DNA of 23,369 nt from Isoetes engelmannii (lineage: Eukaryota > Streptophyta > Lycopodiopsida > Isoetales > Isoetaceae): NCBI GenBank assembly GCA_011763485.2, contig JAANSK020248830.1:1-23369 (forward strand), in the 5' to 3' direction. Shown here one piece after another: positions 1 through 7,248 of the stretch (positions are counted from its first letter, which is position 1; every line of letters starts with the position of its first letter). Under the pieces are notes generated by a model that did not search any database, was not told where the DNA came from, and saw only the letters and a list, made by a program, of their open reading frames with translations. The position numbers and the translations under genes are program-made.

Positions 1-30
1 GAAGCCAGGTGTCGCTGTGAATGTAGCCCG

Positions 31-91
31 TGTGGCGACCGTATTATACGGCCGTATGGCCGTAATGTACGCCATCCATATGGTCGTCACA
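31..91. repeat. GC-rich palindromic cluster at the window edge
   Basis: A perfect 12-bp palindrome (ATACGGCCGTAT, 46-57) is followed by a second short inverted repeat built on CGTA/TACG (62-71). Both lie inside an imperfect outer pair: TGTGGCGACCGT (31-42) against ATGGTCGTCACA (80-91), pairing at 10 of 12 positions. No gene was seen in 1-200. The sequence is richer in GC than the retroelement that follows, so it may be a different repeat cut by the window edge. Confidence 0.4.
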
Positions 92-224
92 GTGTGTACC
101 AAGTTTACACAGAAATTTAATATCTATTTCTCAACTGGTTGACATGGGGTTTAAAGTTTTTTTTTGAACAAATGCATTGCACAATTTATGAAGGAAATGA
201 GCTTAAATTTCTTGCAAAGAGAGT

Positions 225-1020
225 TTGAAAACTATACCAGACTTGCAACTTTGGCATGAAGGATTCCAACACACAAACTTTAAAAATCTTGAATACATGG
301 TAAAACAAGGTTGCATTGACTCAAAAGTTGATAATACAAAGGATCATGTCCGCAAGAGATGTCCCCTGAGTAAACACGGCAAGCTGCCTTTCTCAAAGGG
401 GAAGAAGGGATCAAATGAAATATTGGAATTGATACATATTGACTTATATGAGCCTTTGAATGTGACAGAGATTTCTGGAAAAAGATACTGTATCACTTTT
501 GTGGATGATTTTAACAAGAAAACAAGAATTTACTGCCTAAGATCGAAAGACTTGGCATTTGAAGCATTAAGGCGTTTGTAGCAGAAGCAGAATGTGGAAC
601 TAGAAACAGAATCAAATGTGTACGCTCTGATCAAGGAGGTAAGTAACTTTCAAACAAATTCAAGTTATATTAAATAAGGAATGGAATTAAAAGACAATAT
701 ATTTTTAGTTACACTCCACAGCAGAATGGAGTTGTTGAGAGAAAGAATAAAACTATTTTAAATGCAACAAGGGCAATGCTCAAGCATTCAGAATTACCCA
801 ATTTTTTATGGGAGGAAGTAATGAAGACTGCTGTTCTGATACAAAATCATCTGCCAACAAACAGTTATAAATGGAAAGTGTCCTGAAGAAATTTGGAATG
901 GGAAAAGGCCAAAGTTTGAAAATTTTAAGACATTTGGTTGCCTGGGATATAGTCATGTTCCAGAAGAACTAAGGTAGAAATTGGATGATAGGTCAACCGT
1001 GGCATATTTTGTAAGATATA
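225..1020 (+). pseudogene. copia GAG-pre-integrase and integrase, broken
   Basis: The first stretch (225-581) reads as a GAG-pre-integrase zinc-binding segment (LWHEGFQHTNFKNLEYMVKQ, then a cysteine pair in the C...CPLSKH region). It runs into the integrase core, where IHIDLYEPL carries the first acidic residue and ITFVDDF follows. After a frame change near 570 the reading continues with RSDQGG, which holds the second catalytic Asp. About 65 bp of out-of-frame sequence follow, then YTPQQNGVVERKN (about 710-750), which holds the catalytic Glu. The downstream FGCLGYSHVPEEL (about 935-970) is the usual copia integrase tail. Frameshifts, a segment lost between RSDQGG and the Glu motif, and several stops show that it is dead. 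Confidence 0.88.
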
Positions 1021-1086
1021 TAGAATGTATAATCCAGTAGACAAAACTATTATAGTGAGTAGAGATGTCACATTATTCGAAAAGAA

Positions 1087-1455
1087 TTGTATAGACCAAA
1101 TCTAAATAGAGAAAAGCACAACGACATAGTACAAGATACGGAAGAGGCAAGAAAAACAGAAATACACTCAAATGAAAAGGATCTTACATTGGAAGATGAC
1201 ACTAGTTCTGAGGAAGAGACAAACACCAATGATGAAGATGAAAACATGCAAGAAAATAATGTGATGGAAAGGACAAATGATGAACTAGGTGCAGACCAAG
1301 CAATACAAATAAATGGGAATGCAGGAAATGTTCGGAAAAGGAAAACAGAAGGACAAAAACTCAGAGATGAAGTCAAGATTGATACAAACTTGTATGGAAG
1401 AAGAGAAGATGAAAAAAGTGCTAGACAACAAACACAACAGACAGACACCTCATAA
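1087..1455 (+). pseudogene. copia integrase-RT acidic linker
   Basis: This open stretch is rich in Glu, Asp, Asn and Lys (for example EDDTSSEEETNTNDEDEN). It lies between the integrase tail and the RT, as the low-complexity acidic linker of the copia polyprotein does. The stop at 1453-1455 separates it from the RT, which continues in the same frame, so a single stop probably breaks an original fusion. It has no recognisable domain of its own. Confidence 0.6.
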
Positions 1456-2340
1456 ATGCTTGTGGTAATGGAAGCAGGTGTATCTGAATCATTTGAAGAA
1501 ACTTTAAACAGCCTGGAAGCCAACAATTGGAAAGAAGCAATGGATGATGAAATGAAGTCTTTTGAAAGGACCTCAACCTATGATCTTGTAGATACAGTAG
1601 TGGGAAACAAATGGAGAAAAATGCAGATGGTTCTCCCAAATACAAGGCTAGGTTAGTAGCTCAGGGGTATACACAGAAGAAAGGAGTAGACTATGATGAA
1701 ACATACTTCCCTGTAGTTAAACTTTCCAGTATAAGAATGATCATAGCTATGGCAAATGCTTTGAATGTGGAGCTACAACACATGGACGTGTGTACAGCTC
1801 ATGAGACAGGCTCCAGGATATGAGAAAGGAAAAACACAAGTATGGAAGTTGAAAAGGGTAGTCTATGGTTTAAAACAAGCACCTAGGCAATGGTACAAAT
1901 GCATAGATCATTATCTAAAAGAGCAAGGGTTTGAAAAACTAAGGAATGATGAAAATGTATACATTCTGAAAAGGGGAACATAATATTATATAATAGCCAT
2001 TTATGTTGATGATTGTGTGACGGCTGCCAGCATTGTTAAAATCATGAACCACTGCAAAGAGATCCTAAAAGGAAATATAAAATGACTGATTTAGGAGAAT
2101 TATCACAATTCTTAGAGATTGAGGTCAGAAGGAATAGGAAAAAGGGGATAATCTCCTTATGTCAAAGCAAATACATAGAATCAGTACTTAAAAAATTTAA
2201 TATGCTGGAGTGCAACTCTGTCAAGGCTCGAGTGCTAGCAGGAAGCAAAATCTCAAAGCACATGTGTCCCACTACAGAGGAAGAGAAAGAAAAAATGTTA
2301 AGAACACCATATAAACAGCTGACATGGAGTTTATTGTAAA
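1456..2340 (+). pseudogene. copia reverse transcriptase, broken
   Basis: The RVT_2-type copia RT is recognisable across several frames. It begins with ESFEETLNSLEANNWKEAMD (about 1483-1545). Next come NADGSPKYKARLVAQGYTQK (1623-1680) and VKLSSIRMIIAMANALNVEL with the catalytic-region MDVCTA (to about 1799). VYGLKQAPRQWYK (about 1862-1902) and the active-site motif YVDD (about 2004) follow, then MTDLGELSQFLEIEV (2082 onwards). Short segments normally present are missing after GNKW (near 1612) and after MDVCTA (near 1799), which points to small deletions. Stops lie at 1981, 2074 and 2338. Confidence 0.9.
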
Positions 2341-2341
2341 T

Positions 2342-2912
2342 AGCCAATAATACAAGGCCTGACATGCTAAGCAGATACAATAATAATCTAGGTCCAGGAC
2401 ACTGGGAGGCTACCAAAAAGGTCTTAAGGTATTTAAGGGGGATGCAATACACAGGTATTGTATACAACTCGAAGAATTTACAAATAAACGCATATAGTGA
2501 TGCAGATTGATGCGGAGATGTAGATGAGAGGAAATCAACATCTAGTTATGTATTAATGTTAGGAGGTAGACCTGTAAGTTGGAGAAGTAAGAAGCAGTCA
2601 TCTATGGCCCTCTCAACAAAAGAAGCTGAATATGCAGCAACCACATTAGCAGCAAAGGAAATAATTTGGACACGAAGATTTTTAAATGAAATTGGTGTTA
2701 ACCAAGTTGGAAGTACAAATTTGTACTGTGACAATCAAAGTTGCATAGCCATGACTAGGAATCCTGTTCTACACGAAAGGACAAAGCCCATTGAAATGGA
2801 AATGCACTATATTAGAGACATGATAACCAAAGGAGAAATTCAACTGACTCTGAAAAACAGTTAACAGATATTTTCACAAAGGCATTGAGTAGCAGAAGAC
2901 ATCAAAAGCTGT
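2342..2912 (+). pseudogene. copia RNase H region, broken
   Basis: GPGHWEATKKVLRYLRGM (about 2394-2445) leads into the RNase H fold. AYSDAD (about 2490) carries the first acidic residues and KEAEYAA (about 2620) the second. YCDNQSCIAM (about 2723-2752) carries the third. MHYIRDMITKGEI (about 2803-2840) is the common end of copia polyproteins. A TGA follows SDAD where the family usually has Trp, and another stop follows at 2862. The remaining frame is well preserved, so decay seems moderate. Confidence 0.9.
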
Positions 2913-2933
2913 CAAATAAATTGAACTGCAAGG

Positions 2934-2967
2934 AGGTTATGAGATTATAAAGGTTATGAGATTATAA
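2934..2967 (+). repeat. 17-bp exact tandem repeat before the polypurine tract
   Basis: The 17-base unit AGGTTATGAGATTATAA occurs twice head to tail (2934-2950 and 2951-2967). It lies just upstream of the polypurine tract at 2971-2980. It is probably a slippage duplication in the 3' untranslated part of the copia element. Confidence 0.85.
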
Positions 2968-2980
2968 TCTGAAGGGGGAA

Positions 2981-3420
2981 TGTTAGAAATGTGATGTTCA
3001 TATTATAATCTCATGAGGTGCATTATGGTGCCGTGATAATTTAAGCAGTGTAAATACAGTAAAGGTTGGAAGTTGAAGAGAATGACATTCAAACACCACC
3101 CTAAGTTACAGGGACAGTTGAAAAACAAGCAGATCTACAAGGGAAAAACATGGAGAATACCCAAGTGTATGGTCAGACGTATATAGGGATAGGTCTATTT
3201 GATACCTATGGTTGCAATATTTTAAAGGGTTCAATGGTTGAAGGTTGCTTAATTGAGATACAAATAAATAGGCCACGAGCCCAAAAGTTTTTGAGGCAAG
3301 TTGCTTTTGGAATATAGGGTCGAATCAAGTGCAGCCGGATCCAATGCAGATGAGATCGGTCAGGCAAAACTGTCGGACTGATTGTAAATAAATAAAATAA
3401 GCATGTACAGAAAAAAATCA
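2981..3420 (+). repeat. copia long terminal repeat (about 440 bp)
   Basis: The LTR begins with TGTTAGAAAT directly after the polypurine tract GAAGGGGGAA. I place its end at the CA at 3419-3420, because the next bases match a primer-binding site. This gives a TG...CA repeat of ordinary copia length. A TATA-like ACGTATATAGGG lies at 3177-3188. The other LTR is not in the window, so the right end rests on motifs and not on comparison of the pair. Confidence 0.65.
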
Positions 3421-3421
3421 A

Positions 3422-3433
3422 TGATATCAGAAC
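3422..3433 (+). other. Primer-binding-site-like sequence after the LTR
   Basis: TGATATCAGAAC matches the common plant copia primer-binding site TGGTATCAGAGC (complementary to initiator methionine tRNA) at 10 of 12 positions. Both differences are G to A. It sits one base after the proposed LTR end. A primer-binding site belongs after a 5' LTR, so this LTR may also have served a second, downstream element. Confidence 0.5.
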
Positions 3434-3838
3434 AGATTGATTCGAGTTGTTTAGGATAAGGTTTGTGCATAGATATCCTGCTACAATGTTTGGTGTAGTC
3501 CCAAATGAATAGTAACTGTACAAATAATTATCTAAATGGTTACACTTGAGTAATTTCTTTATGAGTTTCGTAAAATATATTCTCTTAAGTGTTGATGTTT
3601 AGATGTTGAAGTTTGAATCTTATATGAAGTAAGTAGAAGTAAAGATTCTACCTTGGTCGATTTGTATTGTCATAGACAAGTTTTATACTTGACATTGTTT
3701 TGTCTAGAAGAAAGAAGGTGTACTTGAATCATAAGGTGAATATTTAAATCATTATTCGAACACCCGAGAATGAATGGCAACGCTATGTCGCACAGTGGGA
3801 TGGGCCAGACGACTAGCGACGGCCGGAAGCAGATCTCT
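3434..3838. other. No gene seen; possible leader of a second copia copy
   Basis: This AT-rich stretch has no protein similarity I recognise. If the primer-binding site at 3422 is real, the stretch would be the untranslated leader of a deleted second element. No gag start could be recognised. Confidence 0.35.
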
Positions 3839-3946
3839 CACTTCTGCCGGAATGGCAGATCAAGTGCCACCCCCACAAAGATAGAAGGTGGGGAGCAGTT
3901 TTTAGCATAGATTTGGATGTTTTGTGCAGGCCTTATGCACAAACAT
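3839..3946. repeat. Three adjacent hairpins
   Basis: Hairpin 1 (3839-3866) pairs CACTT-CTGCC with GGCAG-ATC-AAGTG around GGAAT. Hairpin 2 (3871-3893) pairs CCCCAC with GTGGGG. Hairpin 3 (3917-3946) pairs ATGTTTTGTGCA with TGCACAAACAT, with one bulged T, around a short loop. The block is richer in GC than its flanks. Its function is unknown. Confidence 0.5.
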
Positions 3947-4439
3947 AGAAAGTCCGCAAAGGCACACCGCAGACTTTTCCGTATATGATTTTAAAGCTCC
4001 AAAGTTGTCTACCTTCTATAAGTGCATCTAATACGATTCCTGGTGAACAAACTTTCAATTCAAGGCACAAATTCGTGGCTGAGACCGGTTCTTACCCTGT
4101 TTCACCAGTTAACTTCTACCATTTATCACTGACTAAACGGAATGATCTTTCCAACTTCCCTTCCATGATGGATTGGAAGGACAAGTGGCGCCATAAAATT
4201 ACACAATAGCCTAAGATTCAACTTGTTGTTTACATTCAACGTAATATTGTACCATAAAATGGTTACCTCATAGCAACAAGGTCTTGGTTATTCATTCTTT
4301 CATACCTTTTTGGTATGCAAGCAATTCCAAATAAAATTATAGTAATGGCTCAGTGTTGCTGGGGTATAAGTAGTTTTCTTTTGTAATATATATGAAAAAC
4401 AACATAGAAGAACATCCACCCAGGAGTATATTGCATATT
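3947..4439. other. No gene supported
   Basis: An open stretch of about 74 codons from 3985 has no recognisable motif. A small hairpin (ATACC...GGTAT) lies near 4303-4317. Nothing else stands out. Confidence 0.4.
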
Positions 4440-4735
4440 CACTCCCTACATCTCCTCCCTACAGAATGAATGAACCCTAACTATCTACAATATGAAGGAT
4501 CCTTTCCCAAATGGCAACTTTGGATGTTGCAGACCATGTAGATGCCTAGTAGAAAATGTACACCTTATATCATAACTGAATCATGAATTTGGATTGCAGT
4601 TCTGCATTCCTGAAGAGTTCCATGCGTTGTCTCTTCCAGATGAGCCATAGCAACCATGCCTTACATAGGTAAAAGGATAACTTCTACGTCTGTGGCCATC
4701 TAGAGGGATATATGCCCAAAAGAACCTCCTGACTA
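4440..4735 (-). pseudogene. LINE ORF2 C-terminal (zf-RVT) fragment
   Basis: On the minus strand, reading down from about 4715, a stretch gives LSFYLCKAWLLWLIWKRQRM (about 4675-4610) followed by ELFRN. This is the aromatic 'LW.IWK.RN' tail of the zinc-binding region that ends plant L1-type LINE ORF2 proteins. A second fragment at about 13750 reads ACSWPLWLIWKRRRLYIF and is clearly related. Stops lie on both sides, the upstream cysteines are missing, and the piece ends close to a + strand LINE-like frame starting at 4740. It is a short, dead relic. Confidence 0.5.
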
Positions 4736-4739
4736 CATA

Positions 4740-5240
4740 ATGTGGTATGGGCCGTCACTGCTTGCAAAGCACGATATTGATGCAAAGACCCAAATGGAGG
4801 CCGGGATTCAGACATCTCCTCTACGCACGATGGAGCCAATGCCATCTCATGTACCCGACAATAGGGCGACGACAGACACCTGGGGCCAGACGAATTTGGA
4901 CGTCGCTACGCAGTTCTTGCATGAGGTTATGCTGGTACCGAATATTGGACTTGTGGCTACTACTAGAGTGGGAGCTGCGCATCCTGATTGGCCTCGACAC
5001 CTTTTAATTCGCTTTCGTGATGCGTGGAGTTGCCTCAGTATTCTTCAGCACGATAACCATTTAAAGGGCACCGCTTTTTCATTACAGGAAGATCTGTCTC
5101 CCATGCAACTGTGCAAATGCCGAGACGAGCTGTGGAAAGTTCAGGAAACACGTCAGCGCAAGAAATGGGCAGTATATTGGGGAGGAGCCGCAATAATCCT
5201 AGGCCACTGGCCGTCTAATCCGTGGAGGGGCTATGTTTAG
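4740..5240 (+). CDS. LINE ORF1-like (Transposase_22-like C-terminal) fragment
   Basis: This is an uninterrupted 166-codon frame with an ATG at 4740. Its second half resembles the C-terminal RNA-binding part of L1-like ORF1 proteins. VATTRVGAAHPDWPRHLLIRF (about residues 72-92) corresponds to their 'R.G...RP..V.F' segment. LKGTAFSLQEDLSPMQ (about 108-123) corresponds to the 'LKGT...I.EDLS' segment. RDELWKVQETRQRKKWAVYW follows, then a final hydrophobic strand. The first half has no recognised domain and no coiled coil is obvious. No endonuclease or RT follows; a LINE-3'-end-like sequence and a CTC tract do. The assignment is by remembered family pattern, and the frame may be a relic that by chance has no stop. 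Confidence 0.5.
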   Translation: MWYGPSLLAKHDIDAKTQMEAGIQTSPLRTMEPMPSHVPDNRATTDTWGQTNLDVATQFLHEVMLVPNIGLVATTRVGAAHPDWPRHLLIRFRDAWSCLSILQHDNHLKGTAFSLQEDLSPMQLCKCRDELWKVQETRQRKKWAVYWGGAAIILGHWPSNPWRGYV

Positions 5241-5430
5241 GATTATCCGCAGCACCAGGTTATCAGAACAAATAAGCGTTGATTTAGTATGGGCACTTGC
5301 CCTCATCATGTATATATGTTAATTCAAGTTTTGGTGATGGGGTTTTGTTCTGGAGTTCTAGTCTGGGCTTAGGCGCCCTTTCCATGTACCGGTCCCATAA
5401 CCCGATTGGGTTCTCGTGGACATAAAAAAT
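5241..5430 (+). other. Possible LINE 3' untranslated end
   Basis: The sequence after the ORF1-like frame is T/G-rich (GGGGTTTTGTTCTGGAG near 5338, then a C-rich stretch) and leads into CATAAAAAATCTCC at the edge of a microsatellite. This is the texture of a LINE 3' end with a simple-sequence tail. No polymerase signature supports it. Confidence 0.25.
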
Positions 5431-5458
5431 CTCCTCCTCCTCCTCCTCCTCCTCCTCC
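5431..5458. repeat. (CTC)n microsatellite
   Basis: Nine uninterrupted CTC triplets follow an A-rich run. The tract may mark the 3' tail of a LINE insertion, but it could be an unrelated microsatellite. Confidence 0.9.
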
Positions 5459-5460
5459 AC

Positions 5461-5970
5461 CATTTGTCATTTTGCTCCAATGGATCAAACACGCGTAGGT
5501 GTTTAACAATTTAACTAGGTGCAATGAACTAGGTACTTGCAAGTTTGTTAGAAAATGAGCAATATTTAATTAAAAGTGTGCATTTTTGTTAGAAACAGGA
5601 TGTATACGTCATTGGGGTCTCAACCATAATGTATTTGACCATTTATGTTAGGTTTTCACATATATAATACGTCTAGTATTTTGAATTTAGGTTATGTCAA
5701 GCTAGGGTTTCAGACATATTTTAGAATACCTCCGCAGCCAACGACCGAGTTTTACCCATAGAGCAGATTTAGGGGAGATTTAGCCATAAAGCATTTGTAT
5801 ACAGTTCTACTGATATTTTAATGATAACAAGTGCAAATAAAACAACCCGTATCTTGAACGAAATCTAGCTTATTGTTAGCATAGCTATGTAAGCATCTCC
5901 AACGTTATATTTGAATATAGGCCCCTTTGGGAGCAACTTCACATATATTCAAACAACGTGATATGGAGTA
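5461..5970. other. No gene seen
   Basis: This is AT-rich intergenic sequence with stops in all frames and no repeat that I could make out. Confidence 0.5.
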
Positions 5971-6134
5971 GATAACGCCCTGGTCAGAGGGCGTTAGGGG
6001 AATAAAATTCAAGGGCAATATGGCGATGGCCAAAATGGCGAGGGCGTGGGGGACGCACGCCCGAGCCATTTTGACCATGGCCACAGTGCCCGAGAATTTT
6101 ATTCCCATTAACGCCCGAGGGCCAGGGCGTTATC
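5971..6134. repeat. Foldback (long inverted repeat) hairpin
   Basis: The left arm (5971-6048) begins GATAACGCCCTGG and ends GGGCGTG. The right arm (6056-6134) begins CACGCCC and ends CCAGGGCGTTATC. When reversed and complemented, the right arm follows the left along its whole length, including a shared GGGAATAAAATTC block, ATGGYCAAAATGGC and GGGCGTG. There is about one indel and roughly 80-85% identity by eye. The loop is about 7 nt. This is a foldback or MITE-like element, or the source of a long hairpin RNA. No clear target duplication was seen. Confidence 0.85.
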
Positions 6135-6144
6135 TCCCTTAACA

Positions 6145-6225
6145 CCTTGCTCCGAGGGTGTTATAGCCTTCGTGATAACGCCCTAGGGTGTTATGGGGCT
6201 TCGTGATAACGCCCTAGGGTGTTAT
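6145..6225. repeat. Tandem palindromic repeats sharing the foldback core
   Basis: A 26-bp unit recurs at 6169-6194 and 6200-6225 (period 31). Each copy contains the near-palindrome ATAACGCCCTAGGGTGTTAT (6175-6194 and 6206-6225). A partial, diverged unit (CCGAGGGTGTTATAGCC) precedes them at 6152-6168. The core ATAACGCCC/GGGCGTTAT is the terminal motif of the adjacent 164-bp foldback, so the tandem array probably grew from its end. Confidence 0.85.
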
Positions 6226-6712
6226 AGCTGTTTTAGCCATAAAAACCCAAGGAGCAGTGTGTTAAGGTGCTTCAAGGCTGCGAATGTTTTCCACGTCTTA
6301 ATTTTTAGGATCCCAGTGATAAAGAAAATTCCAGACCACGAATTGACTGAGGTGGATCTAGATTCTAACGATCATGGATCCATGTCACCTCGAATTTGGC
6401 TGAGGCAGAATTACGAGGTGTAATAGTGGAAACGGGACGACGCGTGGCAGCGCGGAGCTCTAGGGAGTGGGCTTCCCTATAACGTCGACAAGAGATAAGC
6501 ATCCATTCTGCGCCATGTGTCGTTAATCCAACGGTCGCAACCAATAATGCTAATAAATTTTCAGAATGTAAGTAGATGTGTTTCCTTGAAAAGAAAGTGC
6601 GGCAGAAAATGCCAAGTGATGGCGTGCGGTTGGATGCTAAGGCAAAATGGCGCCTATCTGTTATTTACGTGGCTAGAGCACTAAAAAACTGGATTTTCTA
6701 GTATTTTGCACA
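6226..6712. other. No gene seen
   Basis: No protein similarity was recognised. Two ACGT/CGTG-type elements lie here: GACGCGTGGC at about 6439 and TTTACGTGGC at about 6664. They resemble plant ABRE/CGCG-box sites, but chance occurrence cannot be excluded. Confidence 0.35.
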
Positions 6713-6716
6713 TTAA

Positions 6717-7107
6717 GGCCCAGATTCCACTTGAGGCAGCGGCAGTTTTCAGAGATTCATCTAACTTCCACCGCTCTTTAAATTGTTGTGATTCCACTAG
6801 CGAAGCAGTAACTAATTCGCTACAAACCAGGATCGAAAATCTGACTGCACTCTGAAAAATCGTTGAGAGCTGGCTGAATCTTAACGGCAGCAGTTAACGG
6901 CACTCTAATTGTCAGGGGAGGTCCCCTATCCTTTAATCGGGAGTTTTGCAATTAGGCAGCAGTGTTCACCAGCGTTTTTGGTTCTAAACCCAACGTTTTG
7001 CCAATTGCTATCTACCGCAAGTAGAATCAGGAAAATGGTGCTAGTTAATTAGATGGCTGTCAGGGATTGGATCACAGGTAAATGCCACGCTCAAGTGGAA
7101 TCTCGGC
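6717..7107. mobile_element. MITE-like element with AGATTCCACTTGAG termini
   Basis: The left end reads GGCCCAGATTCCACTTGAG (6717-6735). The right end reads CTCAAGTGGAATCTCGGC (7090-7107). These are terminal inverted repeats of about 18 bp with a perfect 14-bp core. TTAA flanks both ends (6713-6716 and 7108-7111), consistent with a target-site duplication of TTAA, or of TAA/TTA as in PIF/Harbinger (Tourist-like) elements. The element is about 390 bp and has no coding capacity. A further GATTCCACT copy lies inside at 6791. One extra G on the left leaves the exact terminus uncertain. Confidence 0.6.
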
Positions 7108-7139
7108 TTAAAAGACACGGGCATTTTTGCAAATACACG

Positions 7140-7193
7140 ATGGATTTTCTGTCTCCAGTCGGACGGTCGATTCGCCACGCTGGCATAGTATAG
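7140..7193 (+). promoter_or_regulatory. Upstream ORF 1 (17 codons) of the GT4 gene
   Basis: An ATG at 7140 opens a short frame ending at TAG 7191-7193, upstream of the glycosyltransferase start at 7249. If transcription begins before 7140, it would be met first by scanning ribosomes. Expression is not shown by the sequence. Confidence 0.4.
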
Positions 7194-7199
7194 TTGGCT

Positions 7200-7247
7200 A
7201 TGGAGAGTGGAGGTCACTTTTTGTGTGGGAGGATCGGAGGGGACTAA
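7200..7247 (+). promoter_or_regulatory. Upstream ORF 2 (15 codons), ending 1 nt before the GT4 start
   Basis: An ATG at 7200 opens a 15-codon frame whose TAA stop (7245-7247) is one base before the main ATG at 7249. So close a spacing would make initiation at the main ATG depend on leaky scanning or on a ribosome that has just terminated. Whether the uORF is transcribed or translated is not known. Confidence 0.4.
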
Positions 7248-7248
7248 A

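Larger units (their letters stand above)
165..3420 (+). mobile_element. Decayed Ty1/copia LTR retrotransposon
   Basis: The domains run in the copia order integrase, then reverse transcriptase, then RNase H. This order separates Ty1/copia from Ty3/gypsy. They are followed by a polypurine tract (GAAGGGGGAA, 2971-2980) and an LTR starting TGTTAGAAAT at 2981. No gag or protease region and no 5' LTR were found upstream, so the left part is deleted or lies outside the window. The left boundary given is approximate. The coding region is broken by many stops, frameshifts and internal deletions, so the copy cannot move on its own. Confidence 0.9.

Noticed and set aside
3985-4209. A 74-codon open frame
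   Set aside because: No recognisable domain, and it lies in a relic zone. Its length is within chance for this sequence.
7207-7248. An earlier in-frame start for the GT4 protein at 7207
   Set aside because: The codon there is GTG, not ATG, and a TAG lies in frame at 7186. The first in-frame ATG is 7249.
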